Source of the DNA: Pohlia nutans
Taxonomy: Eukaryota; Streptophyta; Bryopsida; Bryales; Mniaceae
Length of the DNA: 64,000 nucleotides
Reading direction: 5' to 3'
Assembly: GCA_022496805.1 (NCBI GenBank)
Contig: CM040088.1
Location: 5,394,001 to 5,458,000, forward strand
Positions 1 to 10,650 of this stretch are shown here, piece after piece (within the stretch, counting starts at the first letter, position 1; every line of letters starts with the position of its first letter). Below the pieces are notes generated by a model. It ran no database searches and was not told the DNA's origin. It saw only the letters and a program-made list of their open reading frames with translations. A program made the translations under genes and the position numbers.

Positions 1-1090
1 CACACGTATATTGCAATATGTATGGCCAAATTGAACCAAAATTGATCTATCCATACAATTAGATATATCATTGCAAGGCTCAATAATTTTGTAATTCAAT
101 TATGGTCAAATTGTAGACAATTTGTGGATGATCTTTATTGTGATGGATTGAAGATCCTCTGGTAGGGTAGAGACAATGAATTTGAACAAGAGCAAGTCCA
201 AATAGGACCATCCGTTAGCTTGCATTTCCACAGTGAAATAGTTGAAATTTTGGGTGAATCACTACAACATGAAATGAGAAATCATTCCCGTACTAATTGG
301 ATCACATGCATGAAGCTAACTTCCCATAAAATATATACTAAAAATTATAAGCTTTGAGCCTAATTTGGACTAGTTGTAGTGCAGAAGATGAACCACACAT
401 ACAATTGAGTTTTGATAATAAAAGATAATTCTAACTTCTCTTTTTATTTGAAATTCAAACCTTCATTTTTTACGCTTAATTCAAAAAACTATGTATAAAT
501 TTTTTGATACTTATGGTTTATAAAATTCCAATAGAAATAATGCAAATCCTTTGTAGAATCATGTAAAAACAAAAATCATGAGTTTTGGGGTCATATTTAC
601 GTGTATTATCAATGTTTGAAGTTTTTAGTTAAAAAATGTTCCATTTGAATACAGATATTGTATTTTTAAATATTTGATCCAAAAATTGTCCAAAGAAGTA
701 ATTTTTCACACTTCAAATGGTTTAATAAATATAAATATAAATATTTTTTATAAATCTAATTATTTGATTCAAGTCTTTGAGAAAAATATAGAGGAAAAAA
801 ATAAAAAATTTAAATACACCATCGGTAAAGTAATAGAATATTATTTATGGAAGATTTTTTTTCATACAGTCGGTAATTACAAATTTTACTTTGTTGAGAT
901 TTTTATTTTTTTGCTAAAATGAACGTTTTAAAGTTTTTAACTGAGAAAAGGATTCTCAAAACTCCTTTGAACCTAAACTCCTTTGAACCTAAACTACAAG
1001 ATCATTGAAGGCAAACTTTTAGAATCCATACATTGTGGAGGTAGTGAGATAAAAACACCATAAATGTAAAACTAGTCACACTTTTATATA
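1..1090. repeat. AT-rich intergenic DNA with a fragment of the 577-bp TTAA element
   Basis: No gene is supported here. Bases about 240-345 match the left part of the 577-bp TTAA-MITE family (compare 41880-42030 and the reverse strand of 55190-55340): the stretch about a lost 'gggtgaatcactacaacat' box followed by the 'gaagctaacttcccataaa' box is shared. No terminal TTAA-CCC is seen at this copy, so it is an old internal fragment. The open frame at 674-922 is made of A/T-rich low-complexity codons and looks random. A 20-base direct repeat around 955-995 is the only other local structure. Confidence 0.6.
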
Positions 1091-2385
1091 TTATGCCAAA
1101 TTGGCGCCTTTCAACATCCACAAGTGCTCAATTAGATCACCACGGAGACCAAAATGAGTGTCCTTATTTGCAATGTCCATGGTACTTGTCACTAACTCAT
1201 CAAAGGACAAACCTCTTTGCATTGGGACATTACCCTCATGCAACTTACCAATGATATCATCTAGTCCTTCAACACCTTCTTCGTCATCAATGATCATATT
1301 GTGCAAAATACAACATGTGAACATGATGTTTGATATCACCTCCATGCTCCAATGGCGGGAAGGGTTTCGAATAATGGCGAAACGGGCCTGCAACACGCCA
1401 AAACATCTCTCAACATCCTTGCGCACGACCTCTTGTCTTTCTGCAAAATAGCTACGCCTCTCATCTTGCGGCTGGTGGATGCTCTGCACGAAGCAAGACC
1501 ACTCAGGATATATACCGTCCGTGAGAAGATAATACCGATCATACTGACACCCGTTAACCTCGAATTGCATGTCACGAGCTTTGCTAGTCAACGTGTTGTG
1601 GATCAGCGGCGACCGATCCAACACGTTCAAGTCGTTGTTGGAACTCGGTATTCTAAAAAACGCATGCCATATGTGCAATCCACCATCCGCCACGGCCTCC
1701 AAAATAATGGACTTCTTCCCATCTTTGTCACCAAAATCCCCATGCCAAACCACCGGGCAATTCTTCCACTCGTAATGTATACAATCAAGTGAGGCAAACA
1801 TCCCTGGAAATCCACGATCAGCATTAATTGCCAATTGTTTATCAAAATCGGCACGTGTAGGTTGCCTCATATGATAAGCCTCAAACTCAGCCCTAATTGC
1901 AAGGCAAAACCGCTTCATAGATCTCATCGCAGTAGTTTCACTAGTCCTGCAATATTCGTCTGTAGCATCGGCACACAACCCGTAACACAACATCCTCAAA
2001 GCTGATGTGATCTTCTGATGAGGGGACAACCCTAAAAAACCACACGCATATGTTTTTTGAACAAAGTATTCGTCTCTAGCACAAACCCTATCCAATATGG
2101 TCAAAAACAACGACCGCCGCATACGGTAACGGCGGCGAAAAAATTTGAGCCATACACTGGTTCATCTGCAAAATAATCAGACATCATGCGGGCATGCATC
2201 TCGTGTCTATGCCTATCAATGTTGGGCGACTTCCCTGGACGTGATCCTCGGACAACGCTCGGTATTTGACCACGCGGAGCACTCAACCCTAATCCCAACA
2301 TCCAATTAACATTGAAATCGTCTTCCTCATCGTCCTCCAAAAAGAGCTCCCGTGTGGCAAGAAGGCGTTCCCGCCATTGATCCAT
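1091..2385 (-). pseudogene. PIF/Harbinger DDE transposase, split by a 1-base slip
   Basis: This is a transposase of the PIF/Harbinger superfamily (DDE_Tnp_4 type nuclease), which cuts and pastes DNA elements with short terminal repeats and 3-bp TWA duplications. The main frame (1091-2122, 343 aa) holds the nuclease. The catalytic acidic residues can be seen: D in FASLDCIHYEWKNCP, D in YYLLTDGIYPEW, and E in RKDVERCFGVLQARF, followed by the family's typical CCILHNMI stretch. The N-terminal part is a second frame (2101-2385, 94 aa) beginning MDQWRERLLATRELF. The two overlap and would be one protein of roughly 430 aa if the A-run at 2138-2143 (T-run on the coding strand) had one more base. No Myb-like partner gene and no convincing terminal repeats were found around it, so it is probably a solitary, immobile remnant with an otherwise well kept nuclease. 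A sequencing or assembly error in the homopolymer is the alternative. Confidence 0.9.
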
Positions 2386-2598
2386 ACTAGAAAGTACCCT
2401 AAACCCTAAACTGTGAACCCCTATGAAAGCAAAAAAATGGAACCTTGATGGAAGAGCTCGCAGTCTCTCTGGAAGAGCAGACAGTCATTTAGAAAGAGCT
2501 CGCAGTCTGAGACAGGCGCCCAAGAAGAGCTCACAGTCTGCAGTCGAATTGCAGGCTCCCCGTTTTCTAAAACCGCCAACTCAGCAGCCGGGACCCCT
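2386..2598. other. Repetitive region upstream of the transposase frame
   Basis: Short stretch rich in repeated AGAGCTCGCAGTCT-like units (2450-2545). No protein or RNA gene is recognised. It may hold the transposase 5' leader or an end of its element. Confidence 0.4.
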
Positions 2599-2967
2599 GG
2601 GTACATTCACAGTAACACGACCCAAGGAAACTGTAACCAATGATTAATTTGACGGATTGTTAAGCAATAATCTTATCATATGAATTGATAATGCAATATA
2701 AATTAGTAACTACATATAATATATGTCATTATACAATATACTAAAGTTTGACAATGTTGGGGAAGTTATTGGTACTCCAAAACAACTAAAATATGGTCGT
2801 AACCAGTCGTTAATAACGACTAAAATGTGCTAAAATGTTCAAAATATGTCGCAAAATGTCCTTAAATTTTTCTAATATCTACATAAATTGAAGATATTAT
2901 TTTCTAAGCACTCATCAAGAGTCGTTATAACTGGGCGGGGTTGGGTCGTGTTACTGTGAATGTACCC
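2599..2967. mobile_element. 369-bp MITE with perfect 27-bp terminal inverted repeats
   Basis: The left end (2599-2625) begins GGGTACATTCACAGTAACAC and the right end (2941-2967) is its exact reverse complement over 27 bases. The interior is AT-rich and non-coding. The flanks read ...CCCT and CCCT..., a possible 4-bp target duplication, which does not match a common plant superfamily. The element lies directly beside the Harbinger transposase remnant, but the missing TWA duplication argues against that transposase having moved it. Confidence 0.75.
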
Positions 2968-3183
2968 CCCTCAATGTGCATGCGTGGCCGTGACTCAACA
3001 CAACCCGATCGGTCAACGAGACCGCATCCCAGCCAGCGCATAAACCCGTAACAGCCGGCCCACGTTTTCTGAAGATTTCTGGAGCGACAGTGGGGGTCCT
3101 TTTTTTTAGAGAGTCACTGAACCTCTCTTGAGCCCTGTACTGCCCCTTTGGAGAGTGGTGGATGACGAGCCAGGGTGCGGATG

Positions 3184-4442
3184 TCCTAAACTACTTGAAA
3201 AACATACACAACAAAAAAATTTGATTTTGACCGCACAGATTGCAAGATAATTGTGTTTGATGGAAAAAAACACCCCAAAAAAACACATGCCCGAAAATTT
3301 CATATGCATTTGACCGTGGATACATCAAAAAAACCTCACTACTGAAACTTGTCGCACTTCACTATCACATTCTATATGATGTTACTTAGTTGTGTACCAA
3401 TTTTCATCGCGTTTGGAGATATTTAGGATGTTTAAGAACACCCTGCACTTATTGGGGGGTTAAAAGTTCAGAAAATACTCTTTGTTTTTGGAATTGCAAT
3501 ACTTTTTACTTTATTTATTTAAAATACAAATCCAAGCGGTGAAACATAAGTACATTCCACCCTCTATAGAATGGCAAAAAAAATTTGAAAATAAAATAAA
3601 TCTCCAAGTTTTAGAAGACATGTAGCATATTTTCAAAGAATTTTGGAGGTTAGGGGAGAAATAAAGGGTGGAGGAAGGGAATCGAAGTGCCACTTCACCC
3701 AACCCATTCCAATGTTCATGACCCCACTAACTCTCAAGGTTAACTGCCACGTGGCAGTCCTTCATTGGATGGTTTTTTTTTTAATGTTTTTAATTTTTTA
3801 ATTTTTTAATAATATTTTTTAATTATAAAATTGGACTTTTAATTTAAAATAATAGTTTTCAGTTTAAAACAATAATTTATATTTATAAAAAAAATTCTTT
3901 TTTTTAATTCTTTTTTATTTTTAATTATTTTTATTTTTATTTTTATTTTTATTTTTTTGGCACACAAGGGGAATGATCCCCAAGGCAAATCCCTAAGGTT
4001 GCACTAGGGTGGATCATGCGGAAGAAACTTTGACCGCGTGGGGATTTGAACTCTTGACCTCATCGGTGCTAAAAAGCACCCCTAGCACTCCCCAAGGGTA
4101 GTTTAAGGTCATTTCGGACCTATTTTTTAATTTTTGGAAAATGAAGTGGTCTTTTGCCCCCAACAGTCTACTCCATTTTCCACACTCCGCCCATCTTGTT
4201 GCCCCCCCCTCAAAATTCAAATATTTCTCTACTGCCCCGCTGCCCTTTCTTCCGAAAAAAACACATTTCTTCTCATAACTTCTACATACGGTGTTGGAAT
4301 TCAAAAAAAAATCCCCATTTTCGTGGCACATTGGGGAATCCACTATTAAATTTCCTTCAAAATTCGATTAAAAATGTGTTCACCGGAACCTACCCAGTTC
4401 TCTAAATGTCCTAGTTAGGACACTTGGTCCTTTAGGGGTTAA
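3184..4442 (-). mobile_element. Truncated copy of the 1.19-kb TTAA element, with a nested insertion
   Basis: On the reverse strand this matches the element at 48619-49808 along most of its length: the same 'ggtcctttaggggttaa' terminus at 4426-4442, the shared AT-rich centre, and the shared stretch around 3190-3420. The homology stops at about 3184, so the outer end is missing. A segment at about 3946-4105 is absent from the other copy and looks like a SINE. No transposase is encoded; reading frames in it are short and not conserved between copies. Confidence 0.75.
3905..4105 (-). mobile_element. Putative tRNA-type SINE nested in a TTAA element
   Basis: Absent from the sister element at 48.6-49.8 kb. 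Read on the minus strand it has a pol III B-box-like motif (GAGTTCAAATCC, + strand 4042-4053), an A-box-like GC-rich stretch about 30-40 bases before it (4078-4098), and a 3' tail of repeated AAAATA units (+ strand about 3920-3955). This order is that of a tRNA-derived SINE. The A box is a weak match and no clean target duplication could be fixed because the target is itself low complexity. Confidence 0.45.
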
Positions 4443-4455
4443 ATTTCAGATGGTT

Positions 4456-4678
4456 TTAAACCCCAAAAGGACAAATAAGCGTGAATTGTACCTCATGTCT
4501 TGTTTTTAGGAGTTTTGAGTGGATTTTTATTATTTATTAATTTTATTATTTATGAAATCAACACATATAATGTTCTTCATTGATTTTAGTGATATGAAAT
4601 TTGGTTTCGTTTAAATTATACTTTTTACAATATGATCAATTGAATTAGTCATTTTCAAAATCATTATATAGGGGTTAA
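4456..4678. mobile_element. Short TTAA element (about 215-230 bp family)
   Basis: Begins TTAA-ACCCCAAAAGGACAA and ends ATATAGGGG-TTAA. Its interior (cctcatgtctt..., ...aacacatataatgttcttc..., ...caatatgatcaattgaatt...) is shared with copies in helicase introns at 19932-20161, 23890-24091, 25424-25606 and 27320-27534. It lies immediately next to the end of the larger TTAA element at 4442. Confidence 0.75.
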
Positions 4679-6252
4679 CTAAAGTTATCAATTTTTGTGG
4701 CTACCTTCATTTTGTTTTGATATCTTTATTTTGAGAACAAACTGTGCTAAGTTTAGTGGGATTCAGGTGGTTACTATGCAAATTTTGAAGATGGTAATTA
4801 GCAACATGAACCTTAAATTTTATGTAAATTAGGCTCGGGGAGGTACTCTCGTGGCGTTAAAAGTCATGATGAAAGTCCGTGGTGATACTCAAAAGATGAC
4901 ATCCCAAAACATGTTTGCACGTTGTTATGTAATATTTGGAAGTGACTTCCATGAGGCCCGGGTGTAGTTTCTATCAGTCACATGTTGGTTGTTGAATGTG
5001 GCTAGGGGCGAGCTCCATTCCTCATTCCACAACCCTATCAAACCCTAATCTACAACATTTTCATAATTCTTAGTTTTCAAACCTTTTATATCAATCTTTC
5101 CTGAAAAATTGAAACAATGAGAGTATTCGGTCCAATAATAGCAAGATCATCATGTATATGCACCTTGACATGTGGTTCTTGAGAACCTCCCCTGTTCACC
5201 TCTGAATCTTATTGAGATTATGTCAGGGAATGGCATCCAAATGGAGAATAAGGGATTATGTCAAATAACTTAAGTTTAAGAGTGGTTGAGCAGTGTTTGG
5301 GTGAACATAGTTATTATGTTTTTATAATATTATAAGGCCGACATAGCGACAGTACCACATAAGGGAAAGTGTGTGATCTCCAAGGACCTTAAGAACCTTA
5401 TGGGCCAAATCGAACGTGCTAAAAAACTACAGTGCAAAGCCACTTGCTTAATAGTAGTCTTTGGTTTTTGCATGCTTCCACTCTTTGCTATCAACATCTT
5501 CTTCACTATATTCAAGCACCGACACACAAGCCATAGCGTCTGTTGCTTATGAGTTGTTCTAGTTCTCAGTTTCCCATGGGGCTTACTGTTGTGGTGACTC
5601 CATCGTTGATTGAGGCTTTCATGCTATGTGGATCAGCTACCTAACTGAGTGAGTGCTTCTCGAGTGACTTTTTGCGGCCTTTGTAAGTAGTTTGTGTCTT
5701 GTCTTGTACAAATATGCTAGGCAGTCTATATTTTGAGGTTTTGTAGAAGATTCAAATGTGTAAGTAAACACGTCTTTCAAGTACATATTATTGCAAGTAA
5801 TGTTTACATCTAGCTCAAATTTGAGAAATTATATTCCAACGCTTTGTTATATGAATAAGTCATTACAAAAAAATTCAAACTTCCAAAAGGCTGCTAACTC
5901 AACCAAATTGCCATGCAAAATAATAATATAATATTGTATTTTTCACAAAAATATTTAAAAAATGAAATCTGGCGTGATACCAATTTGGCCACGTCAGACT
6001 GTACTTTTTAAATATTTTTGTGATTTTTTTAATAAATTTTAATATTATTATATCTATATGGCAGTTTGGCTGAGTTCGCAGTCCTGTGGAGCTTGATTTT
6101 TTTGTAATGTACAGATCAACATTACTAAGGATTCAACAAATTAGCAACGAGTCGAAGTCGTTCGTACAATAAATTCTTGTTTTTTAATATTGGTGCTTAT
6201 CAAGCATAAAAAATCTATTCACTACGGCTTTCATTGTATATTGGAGTAATTA
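4679..6252. other. Intergenic DNA with a partial copy of the UGT upstream region
   Basis: No intact gene was recognised. Bases about 4960-5083 resemble the leader region of the UGT (10848-10880 and 11118-11214): both carry a 'tctgtcagtcacatg'-like box, then 'ttgttgaatgtggc' and 'gagctccattcc', then 'aaccctaatctacaacattttca'. It may be a relic of a duplicated gene start. Around 5880-6110 a stretch rich in 'aatatttttgtg' boxes forms an imperfect inverted repeat (about 5855-5990 against 5985-6110). Confidence 0.45.
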
Positions 6253-6799
6253 GTGGTTAATTTTGAAGATCAACGAGTTAGTAACATTTGGCATCTAATG
6301 AAGTATCACTATAGAGCCCCTATCTCAACGTGGTATCATAATTTGGAGCGTTATGGCAACTGCCTAGAACTTCTTAATCTTCTTCAAAAAAATCGTATTT
6401 TGATTCACCAATTAGGCCCTGTGGGTATTATTGTACTATACAAAGGACATGAACATGGATGCGTGGCATTGGTGAGTTTCATCTTCGTAGATATGTTTGA
6501 TCATCAAGGGCTCGTTAAATGTAGAATGCATAGTACAGATTCTCCTTCCTTCACCAGGGATCAGTTGTTTCGTAAGACTAATTTGTATGGGAGTACGGCA
6601 GTAAACATGACTGTAGTGAATGGAAGTCCAAAGACGGTAGAACTTGTAAAGTGGGTCATTAAAATGAACAAACGCATGAGTGGAAGATTGACAAAAGAGA
6701 TGTCATTCAAGACACTTGGATATACATGGATTGCGTTGCAATCTATTCTAGCTTCCTGAAAGAAAAGAGAGGCGGTGAGAAAATACATTTGGGAACATG

Positions 6800-7881
6800 C
6801 ACTACAAGAATACCAAACCCAAAATGACTGAAATTTGACAGTTTTCTATCAATTATGACAGCAAAGGCCTTTTTGAAGCATGCTTCGAGGTACTCAAAGC
6901 ATTTTATTGTCTGAATTGACAAACTTTTGTTGGTGTTTTTTTTTTGTGTGACAACTCATGTGAATTCTCACTACACCATATTTTCAGTATATTTTGGTGC
7001 ACAATTGCGCACATCAAATGATCTTATTTTGAAATGTTTTCATCAAAGAAAAGTTAGAACACCAAGTCATCTTTCACCTCCCAAAAGAAATTTGTGATTT
7101 CAAGTTTCTATGCATGAGATGTGAACAAAATTTAGTAGGGTTGTGAAGAATGTGCATGAGTTGTTTGAGAAGAAAATGTGTTATGATCATACTTTCGAGG
7201 CTCAATTGTGCATAGTAGAATAGCTTATTTTGAGCAATGTTCAACTAAGAATATTTGCACAATCAAATCATCTTCCACCTCCAACAAGAAGTTTGTGATT
7301 TGAAGTATTTATGCTTAAGTTATGCGCATTTTTGAAGAATAGTTTAACCGGTGAATAAGAGAGAACAATGGGAGGAGTTCTACATATCCCATACTCATTG
7401 TCAACACTAGTGCACTGAATTTTGTATAAAGTACAAGACTTCACGTCCCCCTCCACTCACAATTAGGAAGTGAAATTCACATTCATCCATCCTTGACATA
7501 CCATTTGGAAATGTGTAAATTTTACTCTAAATATTAATAAAATAGTCGATTATTTTATTAATTATAAATTTTAATGCCGACGGTAATTAATTGACTACAG
7601 TGGAATTTTTTTTTTAAAGTAATTTACTTTAGGGTAATTAAAAGAAATAGGTATTGTATAAATTACCGGGACCCGCTTGTAATTCCAACGTGTCATTCAC
7701 GTAGAAGCCATGTGGAGGCCAAGTGTCACAACCATAGCTTCCCTCATGAGCCACCAAAATTGACAGAATTTGTACAGAACTCTGTCAAAACAGTGTCCGA
7801 ATCAAGTGATCCGAAATGACAGAAAGATTGACAGAAGACTGTCTAAATTCTGTCATTCTGGACGCGGTTCTTCTTATAGTG
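6800..7881. mobile_element. Non-autonomous CACTA (En/Spm) transposon
   Basis: Left end CACTACAAGAATACC (6800), right end ...GGTTCTTCTTATAGTG (7881), giving terminal repeats CACTAYAAGAA. The 3-bp flanks are ATG (6797-6799) and ACG (7882-7884), one mismatch from a perfect CACTA target duplication. Both subterminal zones are packed with TGACAG/CTGTCA motifs in both orientations (6825-6865; 7758-7858), the usual place for transposase-binding repeats in this superfamily. There is no transposase frame. The interior (6998-7505) is a repeat also found at 58865-59403 and is itself two diverged copies of a roughly 200-bp unit. Confidence 0.85.
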
Positions 7882-8234
7882 ACGAAACTGCTTTGCATCT
7901 TCTTTTGAACAAGGAGAATGTAAAGAGCAAATTAAATAGACATCTTTGAGAGGTTCATCTATTCTATGTATTGCCAATTTAGAGGTATACAAGAGTTTAG
8001 CAAATGATATTTCTAACCTTGATTTCAATGAATGTATTTAACTAATGAGATGTGTTGTATCAACTATTTTCTTCAAGCAGGCATTGACATCTTGACTACA
8101 GCTTTTGCCACCAAAGAAGTTCCTAGTCCAGGACCCTTGCCACCAAAGAAGTTCCTAGTCCATGACCCTGAACTAATGATGAGGCTAGAAAGTGGTGGTA
8201 CAAGAAGGTGGTTAATGAAGTGGTGACATTGAAG

Positions 8235-8648
8235 CCCGGGGAGTGCACTTAAAGTTAAGATTAGGAATACACGTGAGTGCGTTTTAATAGCATGCTCCCT
8301 ACAATACTTAGCCTTAAAATAGTTTTTAAATAAATTTTTTTTAGGTGCCAAATCATTACGTATATATCTATCATTTGGTATAAATTTCAGGACCAAAAGT
8401 TTTAAAAATCTTATAAAAGAAATGATAGAAATTTGAACTAAAATGTGTTGTTTTTCGCTTCAAAATTCAATTTAAAAATAGTTACAAGTGATTATTTTTT
8501 GAAATTTATACAACAAGAACTTTAGATTGTGTTTAACAACTTCATATTTTTTTTACAAATTTTAAATGAATTTTTAGTACATACATAGGGGGGTCAAAAG
8601 TACGCACTCACGTGATTCCTAGTCTTAACTTTAAGTGCACTCCCCGAG
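8235..8648. mobile_element. 414-bp MITE with about 46-bp TIRs and an 8-9 bp target duplication (hAT or Mutator type)
   Basis: The ends C(C/T)CGGGGAGTGCACTTAAAG and the inner TIR reach as far as 'cacgtgagtgcg', about 46 bases with a few mismatches. The flanks carry CATTGAAG at 8227-8234 and 8649-8656, a perfect 8-bp duplication (9 bp with one mismatch). A second copy with the same termini is at 59666-60072. The 8-bp duplication points to hAT; the long TIR and possible 9-bp duplication would suit a Mutator-type element. Confidence 0.85.
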
Positions 8649-9125
8649 CATTGAAGACAAACAGAAGTGGAGCTGCCAATGCAATTTCAGTCATTGCGGC
8701 ATTTGTAGCCACTACTTCTTTTATTGGGCCGTTCTAACCACCCCTTGCATACAGAGAGTTGAATGGACATTATGTCCAAACCAATCGAAGTCTAGTATGA
8801 GTGTACTTGGTGTGCAATAGCCTATCGTTCTTATTTTCAATTAGGAAGTATTTTGATGATAGCCCTTCTTGCGATGCCAATGCATAAAAAATCTATTTAT
8901 CTCGAATTCTTGAAGAGCGAAAGGTGTTTGAAGGGTGCAACTTTAATGTTGCTAATATCCATCATTTGCATCCTTATAAGCTTCTCGTCTGCAAGCCTTG
9001 TATTGGTGTCATCAGAGTGGCAAAAGAAGCAATTTGTTGTAGCTTGTGTAAATATGTGGAGGAGTGATTTGTGTAGATGTGCTTCTTATATACATCATTC
9101 GTTTTCTACGGATGTTGTTTCATAG

Positions 9126-10098
9126 GAATGATTGGTTTATAAGGAAGTTTGCCAAGCATATGTTCTTTTGAAATCTATAGAGAGGAGTTCAAATTTGACT
9201 TCTTCTTTTATATAATATTATAGTATTTATAATATGTATGTATTCTATATTTGAGTAGTACGATATGCTATTGGAAATCTCAACTTGAATATTAATAATA
9301 AGTCAATAATGAGAAAACTAGTGACGATAGCAAATGATATTAAAACAAAAGAGTATTAAGGTAGACATGCCAATGACTACCCATGCTACACTCAAATTGT
9401 TCTTCGCAACAATATTGAGACTAACATCCTCTAATATTTGGTGTGAATATTGTGTGTCATGTTGAGGTTTACTCCCAAAATATGAAATGACAAAATGTTT
9501 CTTACAACAATTCTTATTGCACATTACATGCAACATGATATGGATTATGGTAAAATTGACTTGCAACCCTTCACCGCATGTGTGTGGTAGCTGTGCAGGG
9601 CTCAAAAAACGAAATTCCCAATGAAGACCATTGTTCCAATCCTTGTGTTGTGGAGAAACTGCACAGTTTCTGTTTGGTAAAGGTCAATGTTCGGTAAATA
9701 ACATAGCTTCTTTAGTTGACAAAATGCCGAAGCACAAAAGGAAATGCCAATATTGATTGAAAGTGACCGGATAACGACATCCCCACGCAATAAGATGTGG
9801 TTTACGGCGGGGGACTTTGTAGTAAGCGGATGGTAAAACATATCGAATGATTTGGCTTGATAAAAAACGAGGGAGCTTAGAGGTGCAATGATTTGAACAA
9901 CGAGGATGTACACGATACTAAAAGTGCTTCAAACGAAAATTTCTATAATGGTAGAGTAGTCTACAATGCGCAAATTTGACACCAAAACTTTAGGCCAACT
10001 TGAAGAATTTGAGTTTAGGATTTTTTTGAATCCAATTCAACTACTTGTACCTAAACACCTCAAATGCACCCTCACCGGTGAATCTCATGCATCTCTAA
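9126..10098. other. Intergenic DNA, no gene supported
   Basis: Two minus-strand frames (9602-9913, 103 aa; 9318-9605, 95 aa) abut, and the second ends in a hydrophobic helix. Neither could be assigned to a family, and they may be remnants or chance. No repeat ends were recognised. Confidence 0.4.
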
Positions 10099-10567
10099 GA
10101 GCATCTCCACCCTTGCCCTTGATTTCAAACTCGCCAAGTGAGTATTGAGGGGTTGAACAGTGATAACATGGCCCTTCAAAAATCCGGACCCCCACCATTG
10201 CTAAAGAAAGCACCTTGCCATGTTCAAATCTACCAAAATCATTCTCAATCATTACCACGCTCATGATCGCGGTGGCGCTTTCTACTGAGGTGGAATCCGA
10301 TGAACATGAGCTTGCCCTGCCTCAAATTGTACTGGCACAAACACAAACTCCAAATAGATAGATTCACGACAACAAAAAAAAGAAACTACCGAAAAACAAG
10401 CGCGCTACACACAAGCATGTGGCCTAGACAATGGCACGTCGAAAGCAAAATATGAAGAGTCGGTACTGTCCTGACTCCTTTTAGAAGCCAGGGTGGGAGA
10501 CTTGTTTCAACAAGGGCGCGCCAAAGTGGAGCGAGGGCCACTTTAGCGCGGCAGGATGGAGATGCTC
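10099..10567. mobile_element. PIF/Harbinger-type MITE, 469 bp
   Basis: Ends GAGCATCTCCACCC (10099) and GGATGGAGATGCTC (ending 10567), a 14-bp inverted repeat with one mismatch. It is flanked by TAA on both sides (10096-10098; 10568-10570), the TWA duplication of the superfamily. The interior is more GC-rich than the surroundings. A truncated relative starts at about 50850 (TTAGAGCATCTCCACCG) and shares the 'aaaaatccggwccc' interior; a more distant relative is at 40920-41223. Confidence 0.85.
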
Positions 10568-10587
10568 TAACATCTATATAATCATGA

Positions 10588-10650
10588 ACCCTACACCCTA
10601 TAACCCTAAAACCCTAAACCCTAAACCCTAAACCCTAAACCCTAAACCCA
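10588..10650 (+). repeat. Interstitial telomere-type repeat (CCCTAAA)n
   Basis: About five consecutive perfect CCCTAAA units plus degenerate ones on the left. It lies about 690 bp upstream of the UGT start codon. Short arrays like this occur in plant promoters and at healed breaks; nothing in the flanks decides between these. Confidence 0.9.

Larger units (their letters stand above)
6253..9125 (+). pseudogene. Ankyrin-repeat/PGG-domain membrane protein, decayed and interrupted by two transposons
   Basis: The first open part (6253-6759, 168 aa) ends in sequence of ankyrin type (GSTAVNMTVVNGSPKTVELV), then an in-frame TGA, then codons continuing to 6799 (KKREAVRKYIWEH). A CACTA transposon (6800-7881) follows, and across it the same frame resumes with ETALHLLLNKENVKSKL, another ankyrin-like stretch. 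Frameshifts follow, then 8085-8234. After a second element (8235-8648) comes TNRSGAANAISVIAAFVATT, resembling the first helix of the PGG domain found at the C-terminus of plant ankyrin membrane proteins. A stop follows, then a further frame (8853-9125) with KATLMLLISIICILISFSS-like hydrophobic helices. Family membership is inferred from motif style; the decay and the two insertions are seen directly. A 30-bp tandem duplication sits at 8108-8167. Confidence 0.65.

Noticed and set aside
4134..4405. Small frames of 71-109 aa in the TTAA element at 4.0-4.4 kb
   Set aside because: Not kept open in the sister copy at 48.6-48.9 kb, so not a transposase.
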